Shown one piece after another: positions 21,441-34,900 of a stretch of 64,000 nucleotides of DNA (position 1 is the stretch's first letter; each line of letters starts with the position of its first letter). The stretch is from Burhinus oedicnemus (lineage: Eukaryota; Chordata; Aves; Charadriiformes; Burhinidae): positions 5,033,633 through 5,097,632 of the forward strand of contig VFFE01007669.1 in the NCBI GenBank assembly GCA_008921705.1. Direction: 5' to 3'. The notes beneath the pieces were generated by a model. It saw only the letters and a program-made list of their open reading frames with translations. It did not search any database and had not been told where the DNA came from. The translations under genes and the position numbers were made by a program.

Positions 21441-23159
21441 GCTTCCTAACCAGGACAACTGCAAAAGCAAGAGTGGCAGTGTATACGTGTGCAGTATTCA
21501 AAAAAATTGGGGGGAGGCAGGGAAGGATGGTTGATGTAACAACATCCATGTTCATCCTGCCAGATGTACACGAGCCCCCAGCTTGCTCAGGGACTGAGCA
21601 AACACTTGGCATTGTGTAGGAGTGTTACAGCTTGCGTGCCCCTCAAAGCCCTGCCTGAGGGCAGGGCCAAGAACTCTCCTCAGAGCCAGCACAGACCCAG
21701 GTATTGTCTTGATTGGTCAGTCCTGCTGTGGTCTGGGCTGCTGCACAGTTTTTGGACAGCAGGATATGGCTGGGTGGAGCTGACTCCCTGTACCCATGTC
21801 AGTTAGCATGACCCATAAGGGGCTCAGTTGTGGGGTGAGGAAGTTGCTGCTGAGAACTTGACACCCATGATGCATGCATTTCGGAGTTTTTGCCCAGAGT
21901 AGCTCCAGCCCGGTGTCAGGGCTGAATGCCCATCACTGGTTGGAGCACAACTTCCTCTTTGAGTTTCATCCAAGAGCGTCCAGTTTGTGATCGCCCTGTA
22001 ATGTGAACCAAAGCACAGTAAGTAGGAACAATCAAGAGACTTGTTTCAAAAAGTCATTTCTGACGTAAACTAAAATGCTAACGTTGCTGCACTATCAACT
22101 AAAAGTCACACAGAGTTCTCTCCAATTATCTTGGAGTAATTGATTTTGGAAATGATATATTTAAAAAAAAAATAGAGACATGGCAATTAACTTGTGAAAT
22201 TGTTTCTAAATATGTTTTTTCTTAGTTCACTAATGAAAAATTTATTTCCATTCTCTCTGAGCCAGTGCTCCTATTACTACTTGAAGCTTTTTTCAGCAAG
22301 CAGAAAGAATGGAAACTTTCAATAAAAGCCTTTTGATTGCAGAAGCTGGAGCCTTGAGAAGAAGCATTGATTACAGTAGAAGTGGTGTTGAAATCTGCAG
22401 AGCTTGACAGTGCTCCACATGCATCCCTAAGTGCATATTTGCACATGCTCGCTACCATGCAATTGGTGAGTTGAATGGGATTTAGTCTACCTCCACAGCA
22501 GCAAGAAGCAAGGTGGATTGCAGCCTCATTTCCTACTCAACTTCAAGAAACACCCTGTTCTGCAGATTGTGTATATCTGCAGTTGAAGTCTACAGCCTGC
22601 TTCCATGGGGCTTATACACCTTTTACTTTGAACATCTACAGAAATATCAAACTCAAGTACCAGAAAACAACTCTTCCTTTCAGTACACCTAGAGTGAAGT
22701 AGGAATCCAGTGTAATTTTAAAGCACACTGGCTAAATATGGATTTAATTACTCAAATTCAGCATGAAAAAAATCCAGCATGAATCATGATGTCACTTGAT
22801 TCCATTGACTTTGAGATGCACGTTTTGTGTGCTTGCTTTAAATGACTAACTCTAGTTAGTAATCCTCTATAAAACTAGGCAAAAAAACCCTGTAGTGTTT
22901 TAAGACCATAAAGAAATACTTGAGGTTCTACAACTTTCAGTGACAAAGCATTTTGGTAACATGTCATTGTCTTTTACAGTTGTCTTACATGAAAGGCAAG
23001 AATGGAAAGCTGCTTGCAGGAATAATACAGAAGACTAAAACCAGTTTGATGTTTGCAATATGTTGAAGAAAACAGGAAAGAAGACAGGGAATAGGCTAAG
23101 AGAACAGCTCTGTGTGCAAGTAGAAGCAGGTGAAAGCTATTGAACAGACTGAGATGAGA

Positions 23160-23485
23160 AATAAACAGAGAAAGCTGGGCTCATTCAGTCTGGCAATGAG
23201 GAGACTAAGGAGTGGTCTAATTACAGCCTACAGCTGCTTGAAGGGTAGTTACAAACACGGCAGAGCCAAACTCTTCTCAGCACAGTCAGGTGCTTGATAT
23301 AACAAGCTGTGACATGGGACATCAGACTGAGTAGTCAGGAAAACCTGCTTCCCCAGGGGCACAGTGTAATGGCACTGGATCAGAATGGTCAGAGGTGGTG
23401 GAGTCGCCACCTGTGAAGGCTTTAAAGATGTCTTGTGTAAGGCAGGAGTTTGGCCTAGCTGACCACCAGAGGTTCTTTTCAGCTA
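23160..23485 (+). mobile_element. CR1 LINE 3' fragment (old)
   Basis: It matches the CR1 3' end: gagactaaggagtggtctaa, then tacagctgcttgaag, gtggagtcgcc and ctgaccaccagaggttctttt occur in order. It is strongly diverged and lacks the terminal ATTCTATG-type octamers. Confidence 0.75.
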
Positions 23486-24432
23486 CTGTTTAAAGATGGC
23501 AACAGAATACAGGGAGATCAGCTGTAGCTGATAAGAAAGGAAATTGCTGACCTGGAAGAGGTACCTCTAATCTAATGCCTAGCATCAGTACGTGTATTAG
23601 TTATTAGCTGAAGTTTTAATTAATAGCTAGCAAATCAGAATATGCTTTGAGAAATAACTTGGCTAGTAAACTTTAGTTACTGTTTTTGCTCAACAAAGTA
23701 CCCTCTCACATGGTCTGCTGCTTCAGGAGGTTGTAGCAGATGAGAAACATAATAGGTATTGGCCTTACAGGAAGGCCAAGACCTTAGAAATGTAAGGCAA
23801 CCTTCAGACTGAAACGGAGACCTTAAATCAAACTGCATTTTTTTTCCATACCTGTCACCGAACTCTGGAAGTAGAGCAGCAACTTAGATTTGAATGTTTT
23901 GGCCTCCAGGGTCTAACACGGTATTCTCCCAACAGTAACACAACTGGTACGTGTGTTGCTATAGTACCCATGTAAGAAAATACTGTTGTCATGGATCTAC
24001 TACAACTCCTACATAGGAAATGGAAGAGAGAAGCTTTCTAAGATGCCTCATATCCCAGGGAAATTTGAGTTAACTCACTGCAGCTCTTCACTGTTAGGCA
24101 GTGTTCCAGGTTGGAGTTACTAGTTCTGTTTTGCTACTACTCGGCTCTGAGGAGGTTTGAAGAGGACACCTACCTGGAAACAAACTACCTGTGAACAGAA
24201 GAGTTGGCACCATGGGACTATTAAGGATGGACATTTTTGTATCCCAGTACAGACTGGCTGTATGTTCCTGAAAAAGAAAAGAAAAAAGTTCTTTCAAAGC
24301 TCACCTGTTGGGTTAGGTCAAATAATCTGTTCTGTTTCAATAGCTAAATTCTTTCAGGTGCCTGTTATTAACTTAAGCCTTTCTGGTATCTCTTGAATGG
24401 AAGAGTGCTGTAACTAGTTTGTAATTTTCCTC

Positions 24433-24495
24433 CTTGTTCTGGCAGTGCATCTTTGTCTCTGACGCTGAATCTTCCTTCTTGTTCTGGCAGTGCAT
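24433..24495 (+). repeat. Short tandem duplication, period 45 bp
   Basis: An 18-bp block (cttgttctggcagtgcat) occurs at 24433-24450 and again at 24478-24495 with related flanks. Confidence 0.7.
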
Positions 24496-25107
24496 GTTTG
24501 AGAGAAGGAAAATTCATGACTTGAAATAGCTCTCAAAAAACGCCCTTATGTCTGAAGGCTAAGATGTAGGAGGGAGTTGAAGCGAAGGGCAGAGGTGTGA
24601 CAAGACTGTATGAGATGTCTTCTTTGGAATTATCTTCAGTTAATTAATTTCTGTTTAAAATAAACGAAGTTGTACTATAGGCTTTGTTAAACTTGTAATG
24701 CATGTAGTCATTCCCTTTACACTCCTGCACTTCCATCCCTACAATCTAAGCTTCTTTTTGCTTTGGTGTGTCATGGCCTTTGGCATTAAGAACTAGATAT
24801 CTAAGTGGCTACGTAAATGATTGAAACCTGCTTTCTAATCTGTTAAACCATTCTCTTGAAAGCCATCTTAAAAGCATAGTTGTTCATAGCTGGTTGATTC
24901 TGTCTTGCATAAACCAGCATGGCACTTTCTCTTTCTGTGGGTTTCTTCATCTCCAATACATTATCTAGAGAAATGCACAATTCTGTTAGGTGCTGAAGGG
25001 CTTGAACATCAGAACTGCAGGTCCAATAAAATTCAACGTTGCATCTCTGTTAACATAATAGTAATCACCCGTGCCCCCTCAAATGAGTAGCACGTGTCTG
25101 ACTCCTT

Positions 25108-25250
25108 TACTATGTAAAGGAAAAACAGGCAAAGGTTAGAAAGCAGCAACATGTACTGGAAGAAGCAAGCAATAGCTACTGAGTGGACCAGAGACAGGAT
25201 CAAAGGCGTGAGACTGATAAGATCTGGGAAATACAAATCCAGCAACTGGT
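25108..25250 (+). pseudogene. Possible decayed extra copy of CFAP210 exon 8
   Basis: Read in one frame, the stretch is Lys/Gln/Glu-rich and ends EIQIQQL followed by gtacag. CFAP210 exon 8 ends KIQIQQM followed by gtaaat. The last 27 nt match at 21 positions by eye. A stop codon (tac-tga) interrupts the frame. No neighbouring exon relics are found, so chance similarity of coiled-coil sequence is possible. Confidence 0.3.
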
Positions 25251-26259
25251 ACAGTGGCATAGTGGACAAGGGAGAAATTGGGCTATCTTTGGTAAAGCTT
25301 AGTATTACCTTACTGCTATAGGACAAGTATTTCTACATTAGTTTCAGTTACAACCTCTCAATGCATATACAAGTAATTGTACAGTAGTTAGTTATTATAC
25401 AGTAAGACTTAAACTCTGTTTCTTTCTTCTTCAGAAATACGTCTGACAACTGCAGAAGTATCTACTAAGGACTAAGAAGCTAGCCACTGTGTCCTTACAA
25501 GTTATATGTGCCTGCAAAACTTAGCGGTGCCCAACAGCTGAAGCTAACGCTGGAGCAAGTTAGAAGGCATGCTGTTTGCCAGAACCTGCCTCTGCTCAGC
25601 TTCAGCTCGAGAAACAAGCACTGTAGCTACAGCCATAGCTTGCAACTGTACCTGTAACTACTCTAGTTTATTGTGAAACAAAGCAGTCGATTAACTTCCT
25701 AGAAAGTCTTGAGGCAACAACCAAAGGTAAACTATCAATTAATCCGTACTGTAATCCTCAAGTATTGCTGGGCCTCCAGGCTTAATTAAAACCTTTTGTT
25801 TTGGCTTAAAAAAAATTTCTTACTGAGCAAATAATAAAATTGAATAAGCTGTTTAAAAATATCTGTCTGTAACGATGTTGAGTGTGCCTCTTATTTGTGA
25901 TGGTTTTCTACTTACTTTACTTTGGAGAATGCAGTGGAAGATAGGAATACTGTCTAAAGTTGCGGCACTGGCTGAGTCTTTAATCCTTCATGGGAAAGAG
26001 ATGTCTGCAGCAAGACTGCGTGTTATCTAGCACTCAGGCTTCTGTAGGAAACGGGAAAAGCACTTTCCTGCTTTCTCCTAAGCACTCTGCTGCCAGCACA
26101 GCCAGGTTGCTAGGCTGGGATACTGGCATAGGTGACTTTTTGATCAAAACTTGTTCTTTCACTCAATTCTAAACTGCGTGTAAGCTGTCCTACCACTATG
26201 TTGAAATTCACATCATCAAACAGGCAGTTCTTCTGTAATTAGTGAAAACTACTCTGCTT

Positions 26260-26283
26260 CACACACACACACACACACACACA
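26260..26283. repeat. (AC)n microsatellite
   Basis: About twelve uninterrupted AC units. Confidence 0.9.
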
Positions 26284-29200
26284 GAAACCCCTCCTGTATT
26301 TATGTAAGTACAAGATCAAAGTTTGCAACTAGCAAAAAAAATTAGTGATAAAACACTAGATCAGCTTCATTACATAGCTGGCGTTTTTATGTATGTTACA
26401 ATATATTCACAACAGTGACTAGACAGTCATCTGCCATTCTGTGGTAGAAAGCTCTAATTCCGTCTGTAACTCAATACTATCATTCAATTTAGCATGGAAT
26501 AAAAATCTGACTATTCACATCTTCAGTAAAAATGTATAGATCTTTTTAACTGAAGAGGTAGTGTCCTGACATCAAATCACCATCCCTTGTAAATCTATAC
26601 AAACAGTACCACCACTTTAAATGGCTGGGGATTTGACACTCACAAGCATTTACGCAGGTTGCATTGTATGACTTGGAAGTGAATCTAAATACAGAAGATG
26701 CTAAGTAATCCTGCAAGAAGCACGCATGGCAGACATATGGAATACACTAACAAATATGCAAAAAAGCATTTATTTCTGAGAAGTACTTTAATACACAAGT
26801 TGTACATTACATATCAAGAACTCATTCTCCCAGCTGACAACTGGATCATCTGTCCTGTTGGGAACTATAAATTACAGAACGTCCAAAAGACTGAGGTTTC
26901 CAAATACTCTGCTAAATACTACATGCACAATACTGCCTGTATAATTAACCACAATTCTTTTAGCTGGTGAAGGAAACCAGTTATCTGCTAGTTCCTCTTG
27001 CCACTGCTCATAAATTAACAGGCCTAACTTTTTTCCAATCCTTCTAACCTTTCTTTTCATTAGCAGTTATGGCTAAAGCTGCACACTGACTGCTTTTTGT
27101 ATACAGTTATAGGGGTATGTACAGGATATGTAGAAACGTCTAAGTTCCTGCCAAAAATAGCAAGTTTCTTTAAGTGCTTTGCATATTGCAAAATTTCAAT
27201 TCAAAGTCAGCACTGCATATAGTTCAGTTTATTTAGTCCTTTTAATGTCAGTGTTACAGCTTTGATCAATACAAATACAAATTTTAAACCAATCATATAC
27301 ATATTTAGCAGTTTAAGATCTGTCCTCTGAACTACCTCATGTTAACTGCCCTATTAGTTTCTTTTGAACAATGACTTAATGAGTAAGGAAGGACACTAAT
27401 TCTTTAATGAAATGTACCTTTACTTTTATGTAGTTTTACTATCTAAACTCAGTTTATTACTGCTATTCCTTTTGTGAAATTTCGTACTAAAATTAGAAAA
27501 ATTATTTTGGTATGATAGCTTTTTTTTTTTTTTAAAAAAAGCGCAGATGAATATTACTTTTTGCTTTTACACAGCACAAGTTTTGTTAGAACAGTGTTCC
27601 TAACAACACAAATTATTCAAAGTTAAGAAATAATAATTCTACTCAAAGTACATATACAACAAAATGGAAAGCTAAAGTTCTATGCTAGGCAACTGCAGAA
27701 TTGTACCAAATTCAAATTTTGCAAAATGCAGAGTTCACAGACTTTTTGATACGCATTTTCTTGAATAATTTAATTAAATACTGGATTAGCAAAAGAAGGA
27801 AAGTGCAAGTAATGGTTCTTGACATTTCTATCACATTGACTCTAGAAGTGTGAAGATTGATTTTGTCACTAGTATCCTCCAGGTTAAGTTGACCAAAGGA
27901 AAAAAAAAAAACAAAAACCAACCCCAAACTGCATGGCTGCTGCTAAACTACTACTGCCTTGTCTCACAAAGTGGTTCTTCAAGTACTGGAGAGAGCGAAT
28001 ATATAGATGATTTAAAAGAGAGGTCTTTGGTAAAGCATAGTATGTCTATCTCTACATTTTCTATTATAAGGGAAGTCCTAAAAGCACAGATACACATTTT
28101 TGTCAATCAGACAAGCAATGAGTCTACTATGCCCCTAGAAAGTGTGTCCAAAAATACTTTATTTGCTTCAGTAAATCAACAATAAATCAACAGTTCCAGG
28201 AAAGGAGGCTAAAGAACTGCTTTTATGTTTACATTAATCTAAAATCCAATTGCCAGACTGACACTATTACAAATTGGACATTGTTAGGGGATTACTGCAA
28301 GTTCTTCAGGGCATCTGACAAAGACCACTGCAAGAAAAGTCTGTAGTGTGGGGTTTCAAGTAGCAAGTGAGAAGTTTCAGGTTAAAATTTTGACAACCAG
28401 ATAGAGCAAAGGGTTAAAATGTAACCATAGCCTTTTTTTTTTTTTTTTAATTTTCCTAAAAAAAACCCCCAAAACAACAGAACACCACACCCAAAACCAA
28501 AGCAACAAGTGAAACACTATGGCTATGTCAAAGAATTAGCAGACAGCAACACATCTTTTACAGGCAATAGTGTCTACACAACCTTACATTATATCCACCC
28601 ACCCTCAGTAAGAATTCGTGCTTCTGAGCTGATGGCAGTACCCAGGAAATCCAACATCAAATAATGGTCCCTTTCTGATAAAGTCTGGAAAGCTACTGCT
28701 AATACTAAATTCAGCATTCCATGAATACACAGGCTATACGGTATTAGTAAAATGTCTGTATCTATTGTCAATACAACAGAGAATGCATGTCTAACTTTTG
28801 GAAATTATTTCAAGCCTGTACACACACTTAAACGTATGTTTACAAAGTTAGTCCAGTACTCCCTGCCTGCCCTCATTTTACCTTGAGTCTTCAGGTTCAC
28901 ATTCTCTGGAGTAAAGTCAGTTCTGGGGAACTGACAGAAAAAGCTGTCCTCTAAATATACTACATTTTTCCCCATTTGCAAGGAAGACCATAAGCATTGT
29001 TTTGATTACTGCTGGTATTGCTTTCAAATATGCTTGCAGTTCAGTTCTCCAAGCCAAAAGCCTGTCACACAGCTGCCAAACGTGGCACTGAGCTATGCTG
29101 TGACTACAGCACAAGGTGGTTACTGTGAAGCTGGGAACAGGAAAGCTCTGCCGTTGAGGGAAGAAACAGTTCCAAGGACAGCAAGAGCAGGAGTCAGTGC

Positions 29201-31821
29201 CTCACAAGGCAGCAAGAGCTCACTGGTGCTTGGGGACATCTTGCTGTCCATGAGACCGTGCTTCAGTCCCACTGAATTTTTCTAAGCATTCTCAATTTCC
29301 AGTCTGATAAAGCAAAGTACCAATCTGGCAAATCCCCCCCTCTTACAAGACTGCACTTGTTGTGCGTTTCAGTTTAAACAAAGTGATTGACACTAAAACA
29401 ATTTACCGTCAAATACCATACAGGCACAGCATGCACTCATCAAGAGATAAAGTGTATCCCACATGTGCAATTAAAAGTAACCAACTTCTTACAAAGTACA
29501 TTAAAAACAAGAAAATTAGTTTTGTGCCACCAACTCAGATGAATTTTAACATGCTATGAAAAAATTAGAGCTCATTTAATTTGTACAAATAATTTTCTGA
29601 ACCATTACAAAGAAAAAAATCCATATGGAAGGGTATACAAGCGCATCTTTTGAAATAACTAGTTACACACAACTGCAAACTACAATTGGATATAATCTCC
29701 ATTTTGAGAACTTACACTAAGGACTTTGTAACATTTTTTAACAATTCCTATGGATTGCCTTATTGCTGACTGCTTTCATTTCTCCCCATCTACAGCAGAG
29801 TCAATATAGTTGAGGGGGTTTTTGTTCGCAAGCTTACATGAGCTTCAGTGGTATTGGCAAGAATATTCTCAGTAGTGCAACCTTACTTCTTCAGCAATAG
29901 TTTGCTTGTGTCAGCTCCGTAAAAAATAGTAAAAGAACACTGCAAACAGTTTTTAAATGAAACTCTGAAGCACATGGCATGCATAGCACAGTATAAATGC
30001 ACTGAAGAAGCCTTTGTCCAAGCTGCTATACAATTCTCTTAAGCCTAACTTCCTAGCTTTTTCTTACTAGCGTACCCCAAAATAGGATTACAACTTCTCC
30101 AAAGTCATACAGAGTTCAGAGTAGCTTCACACAGAACAGGTCGGCTGTACAGATCTTTGGTTCACTCCTATAAGCTCTCTTAAGTAACAGCTGTATCATC
30201 CACCCACATGTGGGCTTGCATAAAAGCATTTTTACACATTCTGTGTAATATGACCACTGCAATGTGAAATTCATACTAAAACATGGGGAAAAAAAGTTGA
30301 TAGCCAAAGCAGCTCCACAGCAGCTCCACTAACTATTCTGCTGAAAAGTAACACTACATACTTCTAGTTTTCTTCCCTTAAAAAAGTTGCTTATGTTGTT
30401 CACAATCCTGTATTTTCTTTTGCTTTCAAGACATAACTGTTTTCCTTTAGCTAACAACTGTCTGGATCACAATGTTGAGCCAAGTTTCAGCAATTCTGCT
30501 CATCTGCTGTAGACACACACTGATTATAAAGTGTGTTATATAGCAAAAATGTTGACATAACAAAGACAGTAAGAACAAATTATGTCATACAGTCAAAGAT
30601 CTGCCAAAAAAATCAACTATTAAAACATGGTTTCGCTTTGACACAGCTTTACCTTAATGCTTGTCACTTCTCTTCAGGAATTTCAAGGTTTGCCAGCCTT
30701 TGCAAAGTTCAAAGGACTGAAAGAAGCGTTGGGGTTTGCCCCAAATCTATCTTCCTCTCAGCCCACTACGTTGTTACTACGTAACAGCTGCTCTTTTGTG
30801 ATCATACATATGTGAGCACTCCTGCAGCAACACATGCCAACCTGCTTCTCTTTCATATGAAGGTGTGGTGGTGAGAAAGAAACAGTGGGGGGTCCCAGAG
30901 GCAAGAGAGGAAAGCAGAAAAGGGAGGGAAGTGGTTTGAGGAAGACACACACATAGTAGAGAATGAGGAGGAAATCATAGTACAGTCTTTAGAATGAGGT
31001 GACGAAGGGAAGAAAGCAAATTTTTGTTTAAAAAAATTAAGAGCCTGTCTTAAAACATTACTTGAAATTCCGCTTCAACTACCCCAAAAAACAGTACTGG
31101 AGAACTGCAGTAGTCTTCTCATAGACTGCTAAGAAGCAGCAAGAGTGGAAAGGATTTCCTGGTTCCTTATTCTGACACCCACTGTGAATTCTGGTAATCT
31201 GTTTCATGTCTGTGCATCCATTAATTAGCAACTGAGGCAGAGTAGTCTGAAGCGTCCAACCTGAATCTTCTGCCGTAGACAAACATGAAAACATGGAACA
31301 GAAAAAGGAGGTTACAGGGAAAAATTTACACTGATAAGCACTTAAATTTTTTTTTTTTTTTTTTTAGGACCAAGAAATAACTCCCAAACACAGACGACTG
31401 CCTTACAGCATGAATTAATTCTACTGTTGGCAGTGACAGAAGTACAAACGGTGAAGATTTACTTAAATTACTTTGCTTTGTGATTACAACAAAAGCCCTG
31501 TAATTTTCCTCTACAATTTAATTTCCTTAGGATTTATACCTACTGAAATACAGATGTAGCAACACTGGACTGATGGACACCTTGCATCATTCTCCTAGTT
31601 CTAAGATGGCATGTAGTGTACTTGCAGCTATCTTCTTCACACATGAAACAAGCTTCTTCACAGGCAGCCATTGTTTGCACTAAACTAAATTCATCAGGTA
31701 AAAAATAAATGCAGCATAGAAGTTACCCTTCTAGCTGCCAACACACAAGGATACATAAACCAATGAAATATTTAAAATACAGCACACTGTATTACACATA
31801 TAATTCGGTTTTCATTTCAAG

Positions 31822-31827
31822 TTTATT
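31822..31827 (-). terminator. PPIG: Poly(A) signal of PPIG
   Basis: TTTATT on the plus strand is AATAAA on the minus strand, about 130 bp after the PPIG stop codon. Longer 3' ends using more distal signals are possible. Confidence 0.45.
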
Positions 31828-31959
31828 AAAACTTTAGCAGTACAAATGATCCAGGTTTTAGATTATCAAAAGACCAAACTGAAGTCCACATCTTAAAAAA
31901 AGGCGTTCCCCAAAACGTCTCTAAAACTTTGAGACAATGGAAACATTAAGTCCACAAAC

Positions 31960-34900
31960 TCATCCGTGCCTGTCGTCATCTGTTCCAGGACTTGTTTCAT
32001 GATCAGACTTTTTATCCTTACTAGGGGCATGATCTCTTTCCTGACTCTTTGATTTTTGGTTTATTTCCTTTTCTGCTGAGGATCTGGTCTTTTCCTTTTC
32101 TCTACTGCTGCGTGAATATGATTTTTTTGATTCTCTCTCTTTGCTACTTGTTCTCTTTTTTGAGTCTGGACTTCTATCCTGATCTCTACTAGACTTCTTA
32201 TCTTTACTAGATTCAGGACTGCTACTTTCATGGCTTTTGGAACGCCTCTTCCTTTGGCTTTCAGTATCATTCCTCTTATATGAGCTTCTACTTTCTCTAT
32301 TCGAATACCTCTCTCTGTTTCTGCTTTGACTTTCCTCCCTCTCCGAGCTCCTTGATTCTCTCCTCCTCCTATTTTCTCTTCCTCTGTATTTATCTGGTGT
32401 ACCTCTCCTTTCTCTGCTTCTTGATCTTCCTCTTCTTCTTGTTTCTCTATCTCTATTCCTTGAATAGTCTTTACTTCTACTGCGATCTCTGTCTCTGCTT
32501 CTCGATCTTCCTCTCCTACCCCTATCTCGGCTTTTGCTTCGATCCCTTGTTCTACTGCTGGAACTATGTTTTCCTCTAGCATGCTCACGCTCTTTGCTTC
32601 TTGACTTACGTTTCTCCCTGTCTTTACTCTTCCTATGGTCTTGTTCGTTACTTCTTGAACCTGCCCTTTTACTTCTCTCCTTGCTCCTACTTCTTTCTTT
32701 ATCTCTCCCCCTAGAATCATAGCGCTTTTCTTTTTCTCTACCCTTCTCATGGTCTCTGTCTTTGCTTCTTGATCTTACTCTCTTTTCATCATGTCTACTG
32801 TGCTTAGAGTCTCTCTCTTTACTTTTTGATTTCTCTCGGCTTTTACTATGGCTTCTAGATTTAGCTCTTCTCTTGGCCTTGCTTTTGTTATGCTTGTCAT
32901 CTTTTTCTGAATTCCTTCTTGTCTCCCTGTCTTTACTGCTGGATTTGTGATCTTTTTTCTTCTCCTTTTCCCCTCTTCTGCTTGGACTTTCAGAAACTTG
33001 TCTGTGGTCTGATATTTTTCTCTCTTTTCCTCTTCCTGGGCTTTTTTGATTATCTTTCTTGTTTTCATTTATTTCACTCCTTGGAGAGAGAAAGATACAA
33101 TTTTTAAAAATATTTTGAATCCCCTCCACTCCGAAAAAATAAGTCAAAAATAAGACAGCATTACAACTGAAACTTAAAATCACATTAGGTCATCTATATT
33201 AATAACTATGTATTTACAGTAGCATTATTAAAATCAGACACAGTTAAGGAATGGGATAACCAAGTCAGCACCCTGTTTTTTGGGAGTAACTGTAATTGAA
33301 TATCTAAGATGACAGGTATTACTTTTAATATATAAAAAATTTTCAATGCATGTACTCTGGAAAGAAATATTCTTACTTGTCCCCTTTTATCCATCTTTCT
33401 CCACTAGATACTCTCATTCTTTGAGCTCTTTGCATTTCTTGCCTCCAATGTGGAGGAGTTTCACTGCGTCGGAATCGATCTCTTGACCTGGATCTGGAAG
33501 GTGTCCGATAACGCTTGAAGGGAAAAAGAAATATTGGGTATAAGTTTGAATTTCACATGCTGTGATAGCTAAGCAAGGTTTTTATCCCTGGCGGTTGATT
33601 CTACATAGCACCTAACATGATGCTTCACATGTATATACCAAGTCTACACCGACAAGTTACTAACTTACTGAAAAATATATTTGACATTCAGCTGAAGCAG
33701 GAATACAAAATGTCTGATCAAATAACTATTTTTAAGGTAACTTCATTTTCAGGATTTTTGTACTCTGCTGACAGGTCTTCTGTTGCTTTTAATTAGCACA
33801 AACGCAACTCATTTTTCTAATAATGAAAATTCTTCTTAGCTTTGACAAGCAACACAAAAACAATACTTCACACAAACGTTTTTACTAAAAATTTGAGGGA
33901 TAGAGACTTCTGTTACTAAAACCATTTGCGACAAACAGTGCATAGCATGTGGCTTCACAAAATCAGAAGAACCAATCTGACAGTCTTCCCCACATTTCTG
34001 GCACTGATGTTGTACTGGTTCTGGTGTTCACTAGAACCCTTTTTGAGCTTATCTCATTCACTAATTCACAGAATACTACAGTGACAGAAAGCATTTTTTG
34101 TTTTTTCTCCCCCTCCTCCATCAAATAATTTCCTGTTTGCATACTGAGTTTAATTTAGTTTTCCTTGTTGTCTTCCTTCAAACCTCAGTCCCCAAATCAA
34201 TTATGATGCACCATAAATCCTGTTTTTATTTTTTTTAATAGAATCAACCATCCTAATGAAAATGGTAACACCAGCAGTAAGACTATGCTATGACCTTGTT
34301 TCTTTTGGAGAACAGATTGTAAACATTTACCCTTGGTCCTCTTCCTTTTATTTTCCTTCCAGATCTGGTCACTAACAGCCTCCTCTGGTATGTTGACTGT
34401 GAATTCGATAGATTACTAAAAATAATTTTTAAAAAGTTATATTGTTTATAACATCAAAGAAAGAAGGAATGACAAAATAAAACCAATTTTAAAACCTCTT
34501 CAGAAATTGAACTAAATGCAAACACACATTTAATTTTATTTTTTTATTGTCAGTGCAGACAGTAACACAACCACACAGTAAAAACTTCAGATTTTGTGAC
34601 CAAAAAATATTTTACCAGATTTCCATGTTCTTCCATTTTTGAAAGAATAAATTATAGATTCAGATTGGACAATTCCAATAAATTCTAAATGAAATTACAA
34701 TGCATTTTCCTTTCTTTTTTTGAATCAGTCCTTTTAATTTTTTCACTCACTGAAACCATTTTCAAAGACTAAGCCTTTGTTCTAGGACAAAAACAACAGT
34801 TAACCAATAAACTGAAAAATCCATTTTTCATCCAGAAGTGGTCACAACATGGAACTGTTTAATAGGGAAAGAACTCACTTAACATTAGAGTCCTAAAACA

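Larger units (their letters stand above)
21441..31810. other. Gene-poor region
   Basis: About 10 kb of mostly AT-rich DNA. It holds an old CR1 fragment (23160-23485), a 45-bp-period short tandem repeat (24433-24495), a possible decayed CFAP210 exon 8 (about 25108-25250) and an (AC)n run (26260-26283). I recognise no coding gene; the short open frames have no domain or splice support. Confidence 0.6.

Noticed and set aside
25430..25480. A possible decayed exon 9 after the exon-8-like relic
   Set aside because: A pyrimidine tract and cag are present, but the following sequence does not resemble CFAP210 exon 9.
32061..33068. Long open frames on the minus strand in an alternative frame within the last PPIG exon
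   Set aside because: They arise from the repetitive RS/KE codons of PPIG read out of frame; the PPIG frame is clearly the conserved one.
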